A stretch of DNA of 64,000 bases from Laccaria trichodermophora (GCA_018417955.1 JACTVC010000001.1:310001-374000); one strand, 5' to 3'; positions 24,482-36,500 are shown, counted from the stretch's first letter. The notes: a model not told the origin generated them from the letters alone. Numbers and translations are program-made.

Positions 24482-25359
24482 TAGTGTTTGAAAGTCTGGT
24501 TAGGTTAGGTTATTGGGTGCCCAGGGGCTCTAACCAAGACCAAGACTGGTTAGGAATCATTCCCAGACCCAAAATAACCTAACTGGACTGAAGATAACTG
24601 ACGAAAACTGGTTGGGACCGAAAAAATAGAAAATCGATTAAAACGGCATATATTTCTCATATTCCTTGCAGTAAACATTATTGCCATGCGTCGTAGCTTT
24701 AAAACAAGCCCAAGAACGCTAAATTCGGTGAAGAATTGACAATTTTATAATAATATTCTTGAAAGCCTACTATTTTAGCCAATATTTTAGAGATTTGACC
24801 ATAACTCTGTCAGATTTTTAGTGTTTCTCATGCTTTTAGATGCGTTTTGAAGGGGTATAATAGGGTCGGTTGTAACCGGTCATAACCGGTTTTTTAACAG
24901 TTAGCTAACTGCAAAATAACCGGTTATTTCATTTCCAGAATTGACTAACCACTAACTGTGATATAGGATTGGAAGGGAATGCCCAGAGGCCATAGTCAAA
25001 CAGTGGTATATAGCTAGATTTGGATATCTTACATAATATATTGATCTTTTGTCTTGAACCACCACCTTGTCAGCAGTCTTGCCATCCTCTTGCACTACAT
25101 GTAGTGCTTTGTATAACTGTACTTCCTACAGTATGCATAATCATGTTGGGCCAGCTGAGTATCTTGTAACTGCTCATTGCTCACTCATGGGTGTTGATCC
25201 CAGATTCACCCATTCTTGCCTCCTCCTTCCCTCTTGGCTTCAGCTATGCGAGAAGTTCAGAGTGAACGCTTCACACTAACCATGGTCCGGTTTTTTTGCA
25301 GTTAGGTCCGGTCTGGTCTCAGTTATTTTCCAGTTAATTAACCTAACTTCCAAGCACTA
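24482..25359. mobile_element. hAT-type MITE with 8-bp target duplication, holding a solo LTR
   Basis: The ends are TAGTGTTTGAAAG on the left and CTTCCAAGCACTA on the right, inverted repeats of the TAGTG type used by hAT elements. The 8 bases GTATGGTT flank both sides (24474-24481 and 25360-25367), and removing the element restores the copia frame. Without the nested LTR the element is about 555 bp. The interior has many AACCGGTTA-type motifs in both orientations and no transposase frame. Confidence 0.88.
24957..25275 (-). mobile_element. solo LTR (copy 2), inverted, with 5-bp target duplication
   Basis: This 319-bp copy of the LTR family lies in minus orientation. The 5 bases CTAAC flank it on both sides (24952-24956 and 25276-25280), which proves an integrase-type insertion and fixes the family ends as TGTGA...TCACA. 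Its variants (CCCATGAG, GTAGGAAG) group it with copy 1 rather than copies 3 and 4. Confidence 0.9.
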
Positions 25360-25525
25360 GTATGGTTTGAAACAGGCTGGTCGACAGTGGTATCTTGAGC
25401 TTGACTCACGTCTTGGACTAATAGGATTTAAATGGACAGAATCTGACTGGAGCATGTACCAGCATACAACATCAGCAAACCTACACTTTACTTGTCAGCT
25501 TTTCATGACTTTTTGTGACTGACAG

Positions 25526-25843
25526 TGTGAAGTGTTCACTCTGAACTTCTCGCATAGCTGAAGCCAAGAGGGAAGGAGGAGGCAAGAATGGGTGGATCTG
25601 GGATCAACACCCACAAGTGAGCAATGAGCAGTTACAAGATACTCAGCTGGCCCAACATGATTATGCATACTGTAGGGAGTACAGATATACAAAGCACACA
25701 TGTAGTGCAAGAGGATGGCAAGACTGCTGATAAGATGGTGGTTCAAGACAAAAGATCAATATATTATGTAAGATATCCAAATCTAGCTATATACCACTGT
25801 TTGACTATGGCCTCTGGGCATTCCCTTCCAATCCTATATCACA
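25526..25843 (+). repeat. LTR copy 3 (left LTR of the 8.4-kb pair)
   Basis: A 318-bp LTR in plus orientation, preceded by GACAG. It shares CCCACAAG, GTAGGGAG and ATCAATATA with copy 4, while copies 1 and 2 carry other bases at the first two of these sites. Confidence 0.85.
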
Positions 25844-27798
25844 AAGCCCCCCAATGTCCAGAGGGCATGTAAGGAAAACAATGGTGGGGAAGAATAATAG
25901 AATAGAAATCCTCTTGCCCCCCAGAGTGAATATCAGGATAAAATGAGACCAAAGGTAGCAAAGCAAAGAAGATGAATAAAAGAAAGAAAAAATTTGGCCC
26001 CAAATAATTTGCTATCTGGAAAGCTGGTCACTGTAAGCTCCCAGCTTAACCCAAAAATACCCATATGTTCCTCCCACTCTCTCTTCAGTGATGTATAACC
26101 ATGAGTACTGGGAAACCATGCAAGTGGATGGCTTCCAGGTCATCCATCCCAACTCCATTGCCTTTCCCCATCAAGATGGTGTAGCATGCTTCCATCATAC
26201 TTGTGGTCTGGGTATCTATATAGAATGGCACAATGTTTTTAGGCTTTTTGATGGCTGAGTCAGGCTGACACAGTGATGACTACTGTACGTAATCAGGTAC
26301 CCAGTCACCCTGGGAAGCCGGCCATTGATTTTATACACAGTTGAGACATAGACAATTAGCAATAAAATTTGTATTTCTAGGTAGCATTGGACATTACTTA
26401 CACGACTGCACTGTTAAATTTTGAGAACAGCAAAGTGCGAAAGGGAGAAAGCTTGCAGAAGGGTAGTCGATCAGCCATCAGGGACCATTTCTTAAAATAG
26501 AACAGGTTGCGGCAAGATATCTCTTGAACTGGGGCGATGAAACTTATACCAATCGTAAAACAAAAGTACTGAATTCATTTATATCCTTTTAAATTATGAA
26601 TTCATCTGAGTAAAAAGAAACAGGGTGTATTAGCCTGAAGATATTCAATATATATACCATACATTAGAAAATATTTTAGGTTTTGGAGCATGAGCCAGAT
26701 TTCTTGCGCCCAGTTCACCAAACTTGAGCGGACGCAAATTTTTTCTGTCAGAAAGTTTTTTCTGATGATGCTGCATCATATTGGGTATCTTTTAGATTTT
26801 TTTTCAATTCCTATCTCCCAGCCGGTTGCCATTTCGGCGTCAAGGACCCAAAATGCGATGATGTGAAACAGTGATTTTATAAATTCAGGAACTATAAAAA
26901 TCTCATATTCAAAGGTGAGAAGAGTTTTTATGGAACTTCCTTTGAAACCTCCAAAAGATTTTGTGTAAATTGGAATAGAATTGACTGAGTTACGGATGGA
27001 TGACTCTTGAGCACCTTGAAATGGCGTGTTTCCTATTACAGGCAGTGATCCTGAAACGTAATGAACCAAACAGCGCCAATACAAATTTGTATTAGTTCAA
27101 GGTGGCCGAGTACCCGATAGGCTGGCCAGCTCTTGTGTCTCAACAGTAAAATATTTGTAGAGAAATATTAAGACACTCAAAAATCCCGAAATTTTGCGTA
27201 GGTGTTTTTGATATCCAAGAAAGCGCATTCTCAAAATTTCAGGCATTTCTACCAAGTTATACACCGGTAATGAATAAAACGGTCTTAGGTGACCGAGTAC
27301 CCAATTATGTACAGTAAGGCTGTCCAATGATGACTAAGGCTGACAAATTCTTATATAATCACTCTGAACCTCACATCTTTATATTGAGCTTGACCCCACC
27401 TGCCCTCTTCAACCCCAGAAAAATATTTCTTCATAGCTCATCCATGTTTATAGACCCTCTATGAATTGCTTGAGATTTTGTAGGCATGTAGAGTTGCAAA
27501 TGTCAACTTCTGCCAAATGTTCTTACATTGCCTGCTCTTTGTGGTTGAACCTATCAGTTCTGCTCCACAGGTAAAAAATATCTATTATTGTGGTAGTGAC
27601 CCACTTCAACTTCTATCATGTTTGAGTTTCATTTTTTCTCCCCTCTTGCATGTACAATATTTGATTTCTGTGCATAGCAAGGCTCCTGAGAGAGACTGGG
27701 GAGTGCTTCTTGAAACATCCCATCTATAAATGAGGGTTATCATCATATCTCAGGATGTTGGATGGGTTTGCTGTTCTATGCCAGAATTTTGCCCCCAG
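25844..27798. other. non-coding part of the LTR unit
   Basis: No supported gene. Short minus-strand frames near 26776-27327 encode two peptides that both end or begin at a similar GGCCGAGTACCC / GTGACCGAGTACCC site, a hint of a diverged duplication, but neither resembles a known family. Confidence 0.45.
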
Positions 27799-28146
27799 CT
27801 CTTCATTGAGAAAGTGCAATGTTAAAATATGGATGTGGGATCTTCATGTGCACCTCTCAAAGCTATCTATTGTATTCTGTCTAATAATATATCAGAAATG
27901 TGAACATAATTGAATATGCAGCCGGAATTTCCAAGATTTCTTTTTTTGTAACTTAGGAGGTTGCTTATAACTCACTCTTCATTGAGAAAGTGCAATGCCA
28001 AAATATGGATGTGGGATCTTCATGTGCACCTCTCAAAGCTATCTATTGTATTCCATCTAACAATATATCAGAAATGTGAATGTAATTGAATATGTGGCTG
28101 GAATGTCAAAGATTTCTTTTTTGTAACTTAGAAGGTTGCTTATAAT
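27799..28146 (+). repeat. 176-bp tandem duplication (two units)
   Basis: Two adjacent units begin CTCTTCATTGAGAAAGTGCA at 27799 and 27975 and end with GGTTGCTTATAA. They differ at scattered positions (roughly 90% alike by eye). The interior is AT-rich and non-coding. Confidence 0.85.
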
Positions 28147-29370
28147 TGAATATTCTGAATAGGCCTACAGTTATACATTAATATGGATGATAAAAATATA
28201 TAATTGGAGAGTTGTGTAAATGGGGGCTAAGGGAGCTGATTTGGGAGAGGACAGAGGAAGTTCAATAAATATAAGAAAAGGTTTAGTCAATTTAGTCCAT
28301 AGAGATGAGAAACCCAGGAAGAGATCATCTAATTTTTTTAAAATCACTACAAGTCTCTACTTTCTGGCCCAAGAGAATTTTGGGGAAGCTGAGGAGGTAG
28401 GGAGGGTCATGTTAAAAATATATTTATTGTACATATTGGTGTCTTATGGGTTTGCAGTTCAAAAATATGAGAAATATTGGAGCAGGGTAGGGTAGCAAGA
28501 GGTATAAAGTTAAAAGACATGTAAAAAATATTCAAGACTCTGTTTAATGATTTGAATTTGCAACATCATATTTGTAAAGACTTGAATTATAGGGCCTGCC
28601 CCCAGCACAGGACCAGCCAATTTATTGGTCATGTGGAAGCAGGGGTTGGGGCCCAACAGGCTGTGGACTTGGCACATACAGAGATTAGAATAATTCAAAT
28701 AATCATCCTTATGAAGTTTCTCACTGTGATGAAAATTTTATTGTATATGGAGATGGAGCATTCATTTACACCAACATATAAAGATTAGAATTAAGAGTGT
28801 ACATGGGATTGGGATTGAAGATGAGTACTGAAACTGGGATTAAAGATGTGTACTGGGGGGTCCAGGGGGCTTGCCCTCGGCGAGCTGTGACCCATGCTGA
28901 AGGAACGGCCGAGCGCTGTGCCGTAGGCATGGGTCTAAAGCTCGTAAGACATGTATAGTGTGATAGAGGCTTGCGCCTCTCCACTCAGATCGTTGATCCC
29001 AACTCAACTCCCTCTACCCATCAAAATGATGTAGCTTGCTTCCATTGTGGTGTGTCGCCTGGATGTGGGGAGTGTGTAATGGGATAGAGGCTTGCACCTC
29101 TCCTCCCATCTTCCACCTATACTCCTCTACAGCCCCCCACTTTTCCAGTGTGCGAATCTCAAGAATCAAGCCAGGGAGGATAGAGGCGAAGAGATTGTGC
29201 AGTGGAAAATTACAAGCTGTGATCCTAAGTTGGTGTCTGAGTGGGTAAAGGTGGTGCCATGTTGGGTAGGAATGATAAGAGGTTGAAGGAAAGGAGGGGA
29301 AAAAAATGTTGTCATAAATTTTGCCCCCCAGAGTGGACACAGGCCATGCAACACACAAGCAGCAATCTGT
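28147..29370. other. no gene seen
   Basis: AT-rich sequence up to about 28780, then a G-rich patch near 28850-28960. Only short shadow frames are present. Confidence 0.45.
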
Positions 29371-29533
29371 AAGGTTACCATGATTGAAGAAGAGTCTGCC
29401 ACATAATGTGCGAGCAGCAACTCCTCAACACTGATCCACCGCGTAACACGCAAGCAGCAATCAGTACTTCTGATGGAGCCAGAAGGTTACCATGACTGAA
29501 GAAGAGTCTGCCACATAATGTGCGAGCAGCAAC
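29371..29533 (+). repeat. pair of about 50-bp direct repeats, 112 bp apart
   Basis: AAGGTTACCATGA[T/C]TGAAGA and the following AGAGTCTGCCACATAATGTG CGAGCAGCAACT occur at 29371 and 29483. A related GTGTGCAAGCAGCAGC lies near 33463, inside the same LTR unit. Confidence 0.75.
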
Positions 29534-29930
29534 TCTCAACCAGTTGAGGTGTCTCCCCTGCCCATAAGAGTCCTCCAATCAAGTCTTAACACCCCAAATA
29601 GAGGGGAGATCCGGATTCCTGAGGTAGCCAAAAATGTGTTTGAGCATAGCATAGTGATTTCTGGCCCGTTCCTGGAGATCAAATAACGGTTCGAAAGCTA
29701 CGAACGACACCTTTCCAATGGTATAATTCGCGTATTGTGACGAGCCGTGGTCGTTGAGATAGAGAGGAAGTACCCAGAAACTGCAGTTCTGGAGTAAATG
29801 CATGCTGCAGACCAGGCTTTTGTCCGTTATTGATGTCAATAGGTGCGTCGGAAAGGTACGATTCAGACGTTTAAAATGGGCTATAGAACGTCCGATGCGA
29901 GCAAGTTATGACAATAGGAATGGGGAAATG

Positions 29931-30893
29931 GTTGTTGGAGAGATGACGCTGTAACGCAAGAACCGCTTGTCTGTTTGATGCGTATAAGGGCTTCCCAGAA
30001 GCGCATTGACCGTAGCTTCAAAACGAATCAAAGAACGAAAGAGGCGACCGAGATCTCGCCGAGAACGGACGAAATATGTTCATCTTGGTCATACCAGGCT
30101 GAACTAGGCGATGCGCCGCCAACAGGCGACCGTTTGGCGAGTTCAGGGAGTCCAAAGAAAGGTGTGGATCAGGGCTTTCCAACGCAAAAAAGATGAGCAC
30201 GATCCGGGCGTCGGTCGGCGAGATATGACATGAATAAGTCCTGTGTAAATGGTTGTTGGAGGGATGGTGCTATAACACGAGAACCACTCGTCCGTTTGAC
30301 GCGTATGAGGGCTTCCCAGAAGCGCATTGACCGTGGCTTTAAAACGAACCAAAGAACAAAAGGGACGACGAAGATCTCGCCGAGAATGGATGAAACATGC
30401 TCATCTTGGTCATACCAGGCTGAACTAGGCGAAGCACCGCCAATAGGTGACCGTTTGGCGAGTTCATGGAGTCCACAGAAAGGCGTGAATGAGGGCTTTC
30501 CAACGCAAAAAGGATGAGTGCAATCGGGGCATCGGTTGGCGAGATATGACATGAACAAATCACATGTAAGTGGTTGTTGGAGGGATGGTGCTGTGACACG
30601 AGAACCGCTTGTCCGTTTGACGCGTATGAGGGCTTCCCAGAAGCGCATTGACCGTGGCTTCAAAACGAGCCAAAGAACAAAAGGAACGACGAGGTTCTCG
30701 CCGAGAACGGACGAAATATGTTCATCTTGGTCATACCAGGCTGAACTAGGCAAAGCGCAGCCAATATGTGACCGTTTGGCGAGTTCAGGGAGTCCAAAGA
30801 AAGGTGTGAATGAGGGCTTTCCAGCGCAAAAGAGACGAGAGCAATCGAGGCATCAGTTGGCGAGATATGATGTGAATAAGTCCCATGTTGATG
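29931..30893. repeat. 321-bp tandem repeat, three units
   Basis: Units start with GTTGTTGGAG at 29931, 30252 and 30573, an exact 321-bp period. Because 321 is a multiple of 3, frames stay open across unit borders on both strands. The longest is minus 30753-30169 (194 aa, containing SSAWYDQDEH and LKPRSMRFWEALIRVKRTSG twice). The peptide is not recognised and may simply reflect the period. The third unit decays from about 30850. Confidence 0.85.
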
Positions 30894-31485
30894 TCCCATC
30901 AACCCCATCCAACCCAAAACCACTCCAAACCCTTCTAACCATTCAGAAACCAAGAAGAGCCATTCCAGGGAGTTCATAGAGAAGTAAGGAGGATGAGAAC
31001 ACTCATTCCTCAAGCAAGAAAACAGCAGAGATTGGGAGAGAAGCATAGTAGGGCATAGCACATACATCAGGAGGCGCTGACTTGGGTCAGTAGTTACAAA
31101 TACCCTTAGTATACTGAATACCTGGGTACACAAGTCCCCTAGTGCATAGTTCCCGTAGTCATCCTACTAATCTCAGTAGCACCAGTAGTTTCCTGAATTT
31201 GCTAGATAGCTCTACGTTGTATGTGTTGCTCTGTGTCTACTGAAGCTACCAGGTGAACCAGCACTCTGTAACCAAGTCTATTCATACGTTGTTTGCATTG
31301 TTTCCGATCTACGAAGGCTACTGGGTGTACGGCACTACATAGCTGGTCATTGTTTGAACCCAAATGGCAGTAGTGATCAGGAAGCATCAGGTGGTATTGT
31401 GTATTATGAGATAGGTATATATATACACATTCAAACTTCTAGCCTAATCATGAACAAAGGAAGTGTGTAACACATCTACTACCTG

Positions 31486-32000
31486 GAGATGAGGAGAGCA
31501 CATGGAGAGCAAGGGGGTGTGTGAGTATGACAAACACCGATAAGAGATGAGGAGAGTAAGCACTGCCTGTAGATGATGAGAGAAAGGGGTGGGGTAGGGT
31601 GAGTACGATGAACACCGATGAGAGATGAGGAAAGCCAATAAGAGATGAGTAAAGTGCGCACTGCCGCGAGAAAGGGGGAGGGGGGAGTATGACAAACACC
31701 GATAAAAGACATAAGAGACAAGGACAGTACACACTGCCTGGAGATGAGAGAAGGGGGGGGGTGAATACAATGAACATAGATGAGGGAGGTTGAAAGTACG
31801 CACAGACATGCTACACATACTTGAGGGTAGCGGTCAGCACTGCCTGTGGATGAGACAGCAAATGGGATGTGAGTACAGCGGACGTGAACGAAGACAGATG
31901 AAAGCGCGCACATGGAAACAAAGAGAGAAAGGGGGGTGAGTGTGAGTACGGCTAACACAGATGAGGGTGAATGCACACACAGACTAGAGATGAGCAAACA
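31486..32000. repeat. degenerate G/A-rich minisatellite
   Basis: Five to seven imperfect units of about 75-110 bp carry GAGTA[T/C]GA[C/T][A/G]AACACCGAT and GATGAGAG motifs, and several end in CACTGCCTG (31559, 31737, 31843). Strand asymmetry is strong: purine-rich plus strand, pyrimidine-rich minus strand. Confidence 0.7.
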
Positions 32001-33608
32001 AAGGGTTGTGAGTGTGGAGAATGTGGATGAAGAAGAATGGGACGCACTGACTGGAGATGAAGAGGACTTGGATGGAAAGACTTCCGAGTTGGCGACGTGG
32101 TGGGAAGGAAGAACATTGGAATTCCGTGTTGGGGAATTCAAAAATCAACATCGTCACATGGTGTCGGAGTTTCAACGGACTTGAACGAATTGCAAACCAA
32201 CCTGTCACATGACATTGCTCGCTCTCTCTTTCAAATCTTTGGCCTCTTCCCCTCTCAGCCCAAACTCTCCCGCCTTCCAATCCCTGTTCGCCCATCTGGG
32301 TTCCACTGTTCCAGAGCCAGCGCACATATCGACCGTATATGTGCCAGCCTCGTGGCGTATTTGTGTGACTCTTCAACTGACGACGACATCAAGGACGACC
32401 TGCATCATGCAAGGGAATGGAAGGAAGGCGGCTTGGTTTCACAGCGAGGAGTTATCAACGTCATCGTGTCCTTCAAGTGGTAAGCCCCAAACGTCGAAAC
32501 ATCACTCTCATCTCACTGACTGTTCACAATCATCGCCAGTGCGCGTCCGTCATTCCTCTGGCCAAGATAATAAGGAGCTGCCCCCTTGCTCCAAAATTCG
32601 GCCACAAGATGCCTGATACTTGGACATTATCTACAGTTCTTGATGACGCAACAAACTTTTATATCAATCCCTACCTTCGCCATCACGACTTTTTCCTTCT
32701 ACGATATTTAGTTGATCTTGATGTATCTCGGAAGTCTCGTAGCCGCGCAAAATAACATTTTTTTTCTTTCGAGCTTTATTCCTATTTTGCTCTTCTTAAC
32801 TACTACTCCTTATGGGCTTGGGTTATTTCTTCTACCAAAGCTACAGGTTCCTAGTGAAAGAATATGGGGACTACTGACACTTGCCGAACAGATATTGGGA
32901 CTACTGACACTTGCCGGACAGCTACTCAGGCAATGTACATGCAAGGCCAACTACCCAGACACACCGTGGCTACTCCGTGCTACGGCGAAGGACCAAAAAG
33001 TACTAGCGCAATGGATTTTGTCGAGAAACTACTTATAAATTCAGTGTTTCCTGATGTAATTTCCAGAGCAGTAGACTGAACTGGAGGGATGTCAATGAAC
33101 ATCTGGCTGTTCTTGAGAGGCCTAGATGCTAAAAGACAAGGGAGATGGTTGAGGAACAGGTGGAGTCTGAGAGACAGTAGAAGCAGTGCAAAGCAGCAGG
33201 CAACACTGGTTGTGGGCAACCTCCTCACCAAGTCAATGGTCGCATAGTCGCGGAATCCAGACATAGCCTATAGGTGAGTAGGAACTCTCCTCACAGTAGA
33301 CTTCAGGCCGCGTAGTCACGAAATCCCAAAGCCCAGCTGCTCAGAGTCAGCACAGCACCCCAATTGAACGAACCTCAACCAGCTGTGCAAGCACAAGCTA
33401 AAGTCAATGGTTCATCCAACTGAAGGATGGATGAGCCCTTTCACATGAAGTAATAAGCCCGCTGCGAAGTGTGCAAGCAGCAGCTACCCTCCATGCTAAG
33501 GTTCCTCCTGTGATGAGCTGGCACATTCCCACAACTCTCCAGCTCTCCCTCTACCAAAAAATGCAGACTTCAACCATGCTTTGGTGAAGTCCGCGGTGCC
33601 CCCACCAT
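32001..33608. other. no gene seen; one short direct repeat
   Basis: No supported coding region. Near 32863-32927 the motif GGGACTACTGACACTTGCCG is repeated twice about 30 bp apart. The rest is unremarkable sequence leading to LTR copy 4. Confidence 0.45.
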
Positions 33609-33927
33609 TGTGAAGCATTCACTCTGAACTTCTCGCATAGCTGAAGCCAAGAGGGAAGGAGGAGGCAAGAATGGGTGGATCTGGGATCAACACCCACAAG
33701 TGAGCAATGAGCAGTTACAAGATACTCAGCTGGCCCAACATGATTATGCATACTGTAGGGAGTACAGATATACAAAGCACTACATGTAGTGCAAGAGGAT
33801 GGCAAGACTGCTGACAAGATGGTGGTTCAAGACAAAAGATCAATATATTATGTAAGATATCCAAATCTAGCTATATACCACTGTTTGACTATGGCCTCTG
33901 GGCATTCCCTTCCAATCCTATATCACA
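33609..33927 (+). repeat. LTR copy 4 (right LTR of the 8.4-kb pair)
   Basis: A 319-bp LTR in plus orientation, followed directly by GACAG (33928-33932), the same five bases that precede copy 3. It is the closest relative of copy 3 among the four copies. Confidence 0.85.
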
Positions 33928-35123
33928 GACAGCTTGTCGCCAAGTCAACAAGTCAACACAAGCTCACAAGCTGACAAGGTGCCTGACCATGAGGGGACTT
34001 AGTGAAAAAGTGGTTTGTGAACTTGATTATGTAATGGTTGGTAACCACATCCATTCTGTGATTTCACTCTCGTCTTGCTCTCATCTTAACCACACTCTCA
34101 TCCACAGCAACCACCCACCTCTGCTGCGTCACCACCGCCACTACTGACCACCACTCCCAGAACCATCGTTTGACCTCCCACAACCACGATGGCTCACACC
34201 GACGACACTAGCCCTGACAAAATGACATGGTGATGCCACGTCACCAGCCTCAACCACGAGCACCAGTCAGCCCAATGCCACCACGCCACACCACCAGCAA
34301 CAGCAACCAGGCAAGCACCAGCCAACCCAATGCCACGTTGTGGTGACGACGTGGCTCGTCAACGGTATGTCACATCTTTAGCTCTTTGGTCTCTCCCAGA
34401 TTTCTCGTCCACCTATCTCTCTAATTTAGTCTTTTTAGGTTGGAGCCTGAACTTGAGAACCAAGTCATACAGAAGCCATCGCATCTGCCATTTCGTTCTT
34501 TTTAGCCCGCTGTTATGTGCACCCAAGAAATTTCAGCCAAACCTTCCTGACGTGCCATGAAGTCCACAGCAACAATGACAATGATGACAAATGATCGTGG
34601 AGGAATGAGTGCTGCCAAAAGGTCAGCAACTCCTGATATCCTCCCCTTCAACTGAGATGTCCCCAGCCAGTCACTGTTGCCCATGCCACACACCAACCAT
34701 TGCCACATCACTCCACCACGCCGCTGTTTCAACGGCATATTCGCCAGTATGCACTTGCAGGGCAGGAGGGGAGTTGGAGAAGGGGGTATACAGAGCTCGT
34801 GGAAGGGAGGGGATGCGTCTCTCCTGGCGTTGCTGGTGTGGATAGCAAAGGATTCTTTGAGAGGGTACTGTCGTATGCTCACTGTATTGTGCTAGTACTA
34901 TACAATGATCAGTTATATCTAATTTTTTGCTACGAAATACCAAAAATAAGATTACTGCATTTCTGAGCTTGTCAGCTTGTTAGAGCTTGTCAAGAAATCT
35001 TGCAACTCAACTTGCGAGATTTTTGGATCTACTTGTCAACTTGTGACTTGTGGCTCGTTTCAACTTGTTTGGGCTTGTACAAGTTGAAAAAAGCCCAAAC
35101 AAGTCGTGACAAGCGGAGTGTAG

Positions 35124-36117
35124 AAATACTGATGAAAAGGTCCTGCACATTCAATCATAACAACAAGTGTTGACGACATGCTCATTGCCTTGAGTACAAC
35201 AATGGAGTCTGATGCTGTTGTTTCTGCTTTAGCTTCTCAATTCAAGATCACAGACAACAGCGAACCCAAGCTGCATCTTGGGTGTTCTATTGAACAAAAT
35301 CACCCAAAGAAATTGGTTCGACTCCACCAACAATCTTATACTGAATCGATTTTATGAGATTTTGGATATGCGGCCTGCAATTCTGTCACCACACCTATGG
35401 ATCCAGGTGCTCGTCTATCATCAACAACACCTGAAGATATACAAAAGGGAAAGGATTTCCCATATACGACTGTGGTTGGCAAGTGTATGTACCTCACAAC
35501 TTGCACTCGACCAGACATTGCGTATACTGTTCAGGAGCTTGCCAGGTTCATGGCGAGCTAGCTGCTGCAAAGCATCTCTTACGCTATCTTCGAGGTATGA
35601 CATCTCATGGTATTACCCTTGGAGGTTCAGAGACATCGCAACCACTCTTCAAAGCACTTACTGATTCCAACTGGGGAATGGGAGACAGTCACAAATCAGT
35701 TTCTGGTTTTCTTATCATGATGGGAGTGTCCCCACTTTCTTGGAGCTCAAAACAACAAGCTGTCATCGCTCTTTCATCTTGTGAAGCTGAGTACCTTGCC
35801 ACTACTCATTGTGCACGCGATGTTTTGTGGTTTCGCAATTTATTTGCTGAACTGGGTTTTGCACAGGTCAAACCAACGTCCTTATTTTGCAACAATCAAG
35901 GCACAGTTGCTTGTACCCATGACCCGCACGCTCACTCAAAGATGAAGCACATTTCAATTCAGGAACACTTCATTCGTGACTGCATCATCAAACGTTTAAT
36001 CGATGTCATACACATCCAATAAAGAAAATATTGCCAATTTATTAACCAAACCACTCCACCGCGTTCTTCATGCTCAATGGATCAACATGCTCTGACTAGA
36101 CGCCAGTCAAGGGGGGG
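35124..36117 (+). pseudogene. Ty1-copia RT / RNase H, 3' part, degenerate
   Basis: This continues the element at 24282. VDDMLIALST is the YVDD-type polymerase motif region, followed by SQFKITDNSEPKLHLGCSIE, LHQQSYTESIL, a TGA near 35355, then TTPMDPGARLSSTTPEDIQK, CTRPDIAYTVQELARFMAS and a frame break near 35560. RNase H follows: AAAKHLLRYLRGMTSHG, DSNWGMGDSHKSVSGFLIMM, SSKQQAVIALSSCEAEYLA, NNQGTVACTHDPHAHSKMKH. The end NLLTKPLHRVLHAQWINMLR is the normal copia C-terminus. At least one stop and one frame break make it non-functional. Confidence 0.88.
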
Positions 36118-36500
36118 TGTTAGAATGTGACTCCATGTCATAGTTGGGCCTTAAGGGTCAATAACAAAAACACTTACTTTGTCAATTTCCTTTCTATTTG
36201 GTGGACGTTGGTGAGATGACTTGTTTTTGCCAAGCATTCGTTAGCGTCTTGACTCGATGGATATCAAGACCGACTTGATATCCCTATGCCGGATCCTTGC
36301 AAGACTTGTCGTCGATCAGGCTGGACCTTTTTGAGGTTGGGAATGGTAAAGTTGGCCATACCAACATGCCCCTGGTGTCGTAGGTCAGTCAGTTAGCATT
36401 GATGAAGGGGAGAGAGAGGGAAGGGTACTTTACTCTTGTAACCTTAAGTTTCTCGTTCCTTCCATGTCTTTATTGCATCTGTTGTAAGATTGGGGAAGTG
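36118..36500 (+). mobile_element. start of the copia 3' LTR after a G-rich polypurine tract
   Basis: Directly after the pol end lies the tract AGTCAAGGGGGGG, then TGTTAGAATGTGACTCC, the usual copia LTR start. I could not find a convincing LTR end; a CTAACA near 37034 would make it about 920 bp. The matching 5' LTR is outside or deleted. The end coordinate given is nominal. Confidence 0.5.

Larger units (their letters stand above)
24282..25480 (+). pseudogene. Ty1-copia reverse transcriptase fragment, split by a hAT element
   Basis: Reading outward from LTR copy 1, the frame gives TFAPVA, then ESIRFILALIADHE, QVDIKTAFLNVPLDEEIYLR, FWRLLKGLYGL at 24280-24481, and KQAGRQWYLELDSRLGLIGF through YQHTTSAN at 25368-25480. 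These are consecutive copia RT motifs. A TGA replaces the Arg codon of PVARWES, and a short slip lies near DHES. The gag, protease and integrase parts are absent to the left. The 878-bp hAT MITE lies exactly between GLYGL and KQAG. The same element resumes at 35124. Confidence 0.85.
25526..33927 (+). mobile_element. 8.4-kb LTR-bounded unit with no recognisable gag-pol
   Basis: Two like-oriented, most-similar LTRs with the same 5-bp flank (GACAG) look like the two ends of one integrated retroelement. The 7.8-kb interior has no gag, RT or integrase motif in any frame. It carries instead a 176-bp tandem duplication, a 321-bp triple repeat and a degenerate minisatellite. No clear primer-binding site follows the left LTR, and no purine tract precedes the right one. 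It may be a large non-autonomous derivative (LARD-like), or the product of recombination between separate elements. Confidence 0.5.
25481..35123. mobile_element. TIR element interrupting the copia RT; carries the 8.4-kb LTR pair
   Basis: The left end CTACACTTTACTTGTCA and the inverted right end CTACACTCCGCTTGTCA match except for three bases. The copia frame stops at SAN on the left and resumes as NTDEKVLHIQS on the right, so this whole interval was inserted there. I do not see a clean target duplication. Excluding the LTR pair, the element is about 1.24 kb. Its right part (33933-35123) is rich in CTTGT/ACAAG steps in both orientations and has no gene that I recognise. Confidence 0.55.

Noticed and set aside
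23963..25843. LTR copies 1 and 3 as the two ends of one copia element
   Set aside because: They are like-oriented and bracket the copia RT piece, but their flanks (GCAAG and AAGCC) do not match. Copy 3 pairs better with copy 4, and the copia 3' LTR starts differently (TGTTAGAATG).
31444..32141. Minus-strand frames of 109-220 aa rich in Ser, His and Leu
   Set aside because: They follow the pyrimidine-rich strand of the minisatellite and change frame with each imperfect unit.
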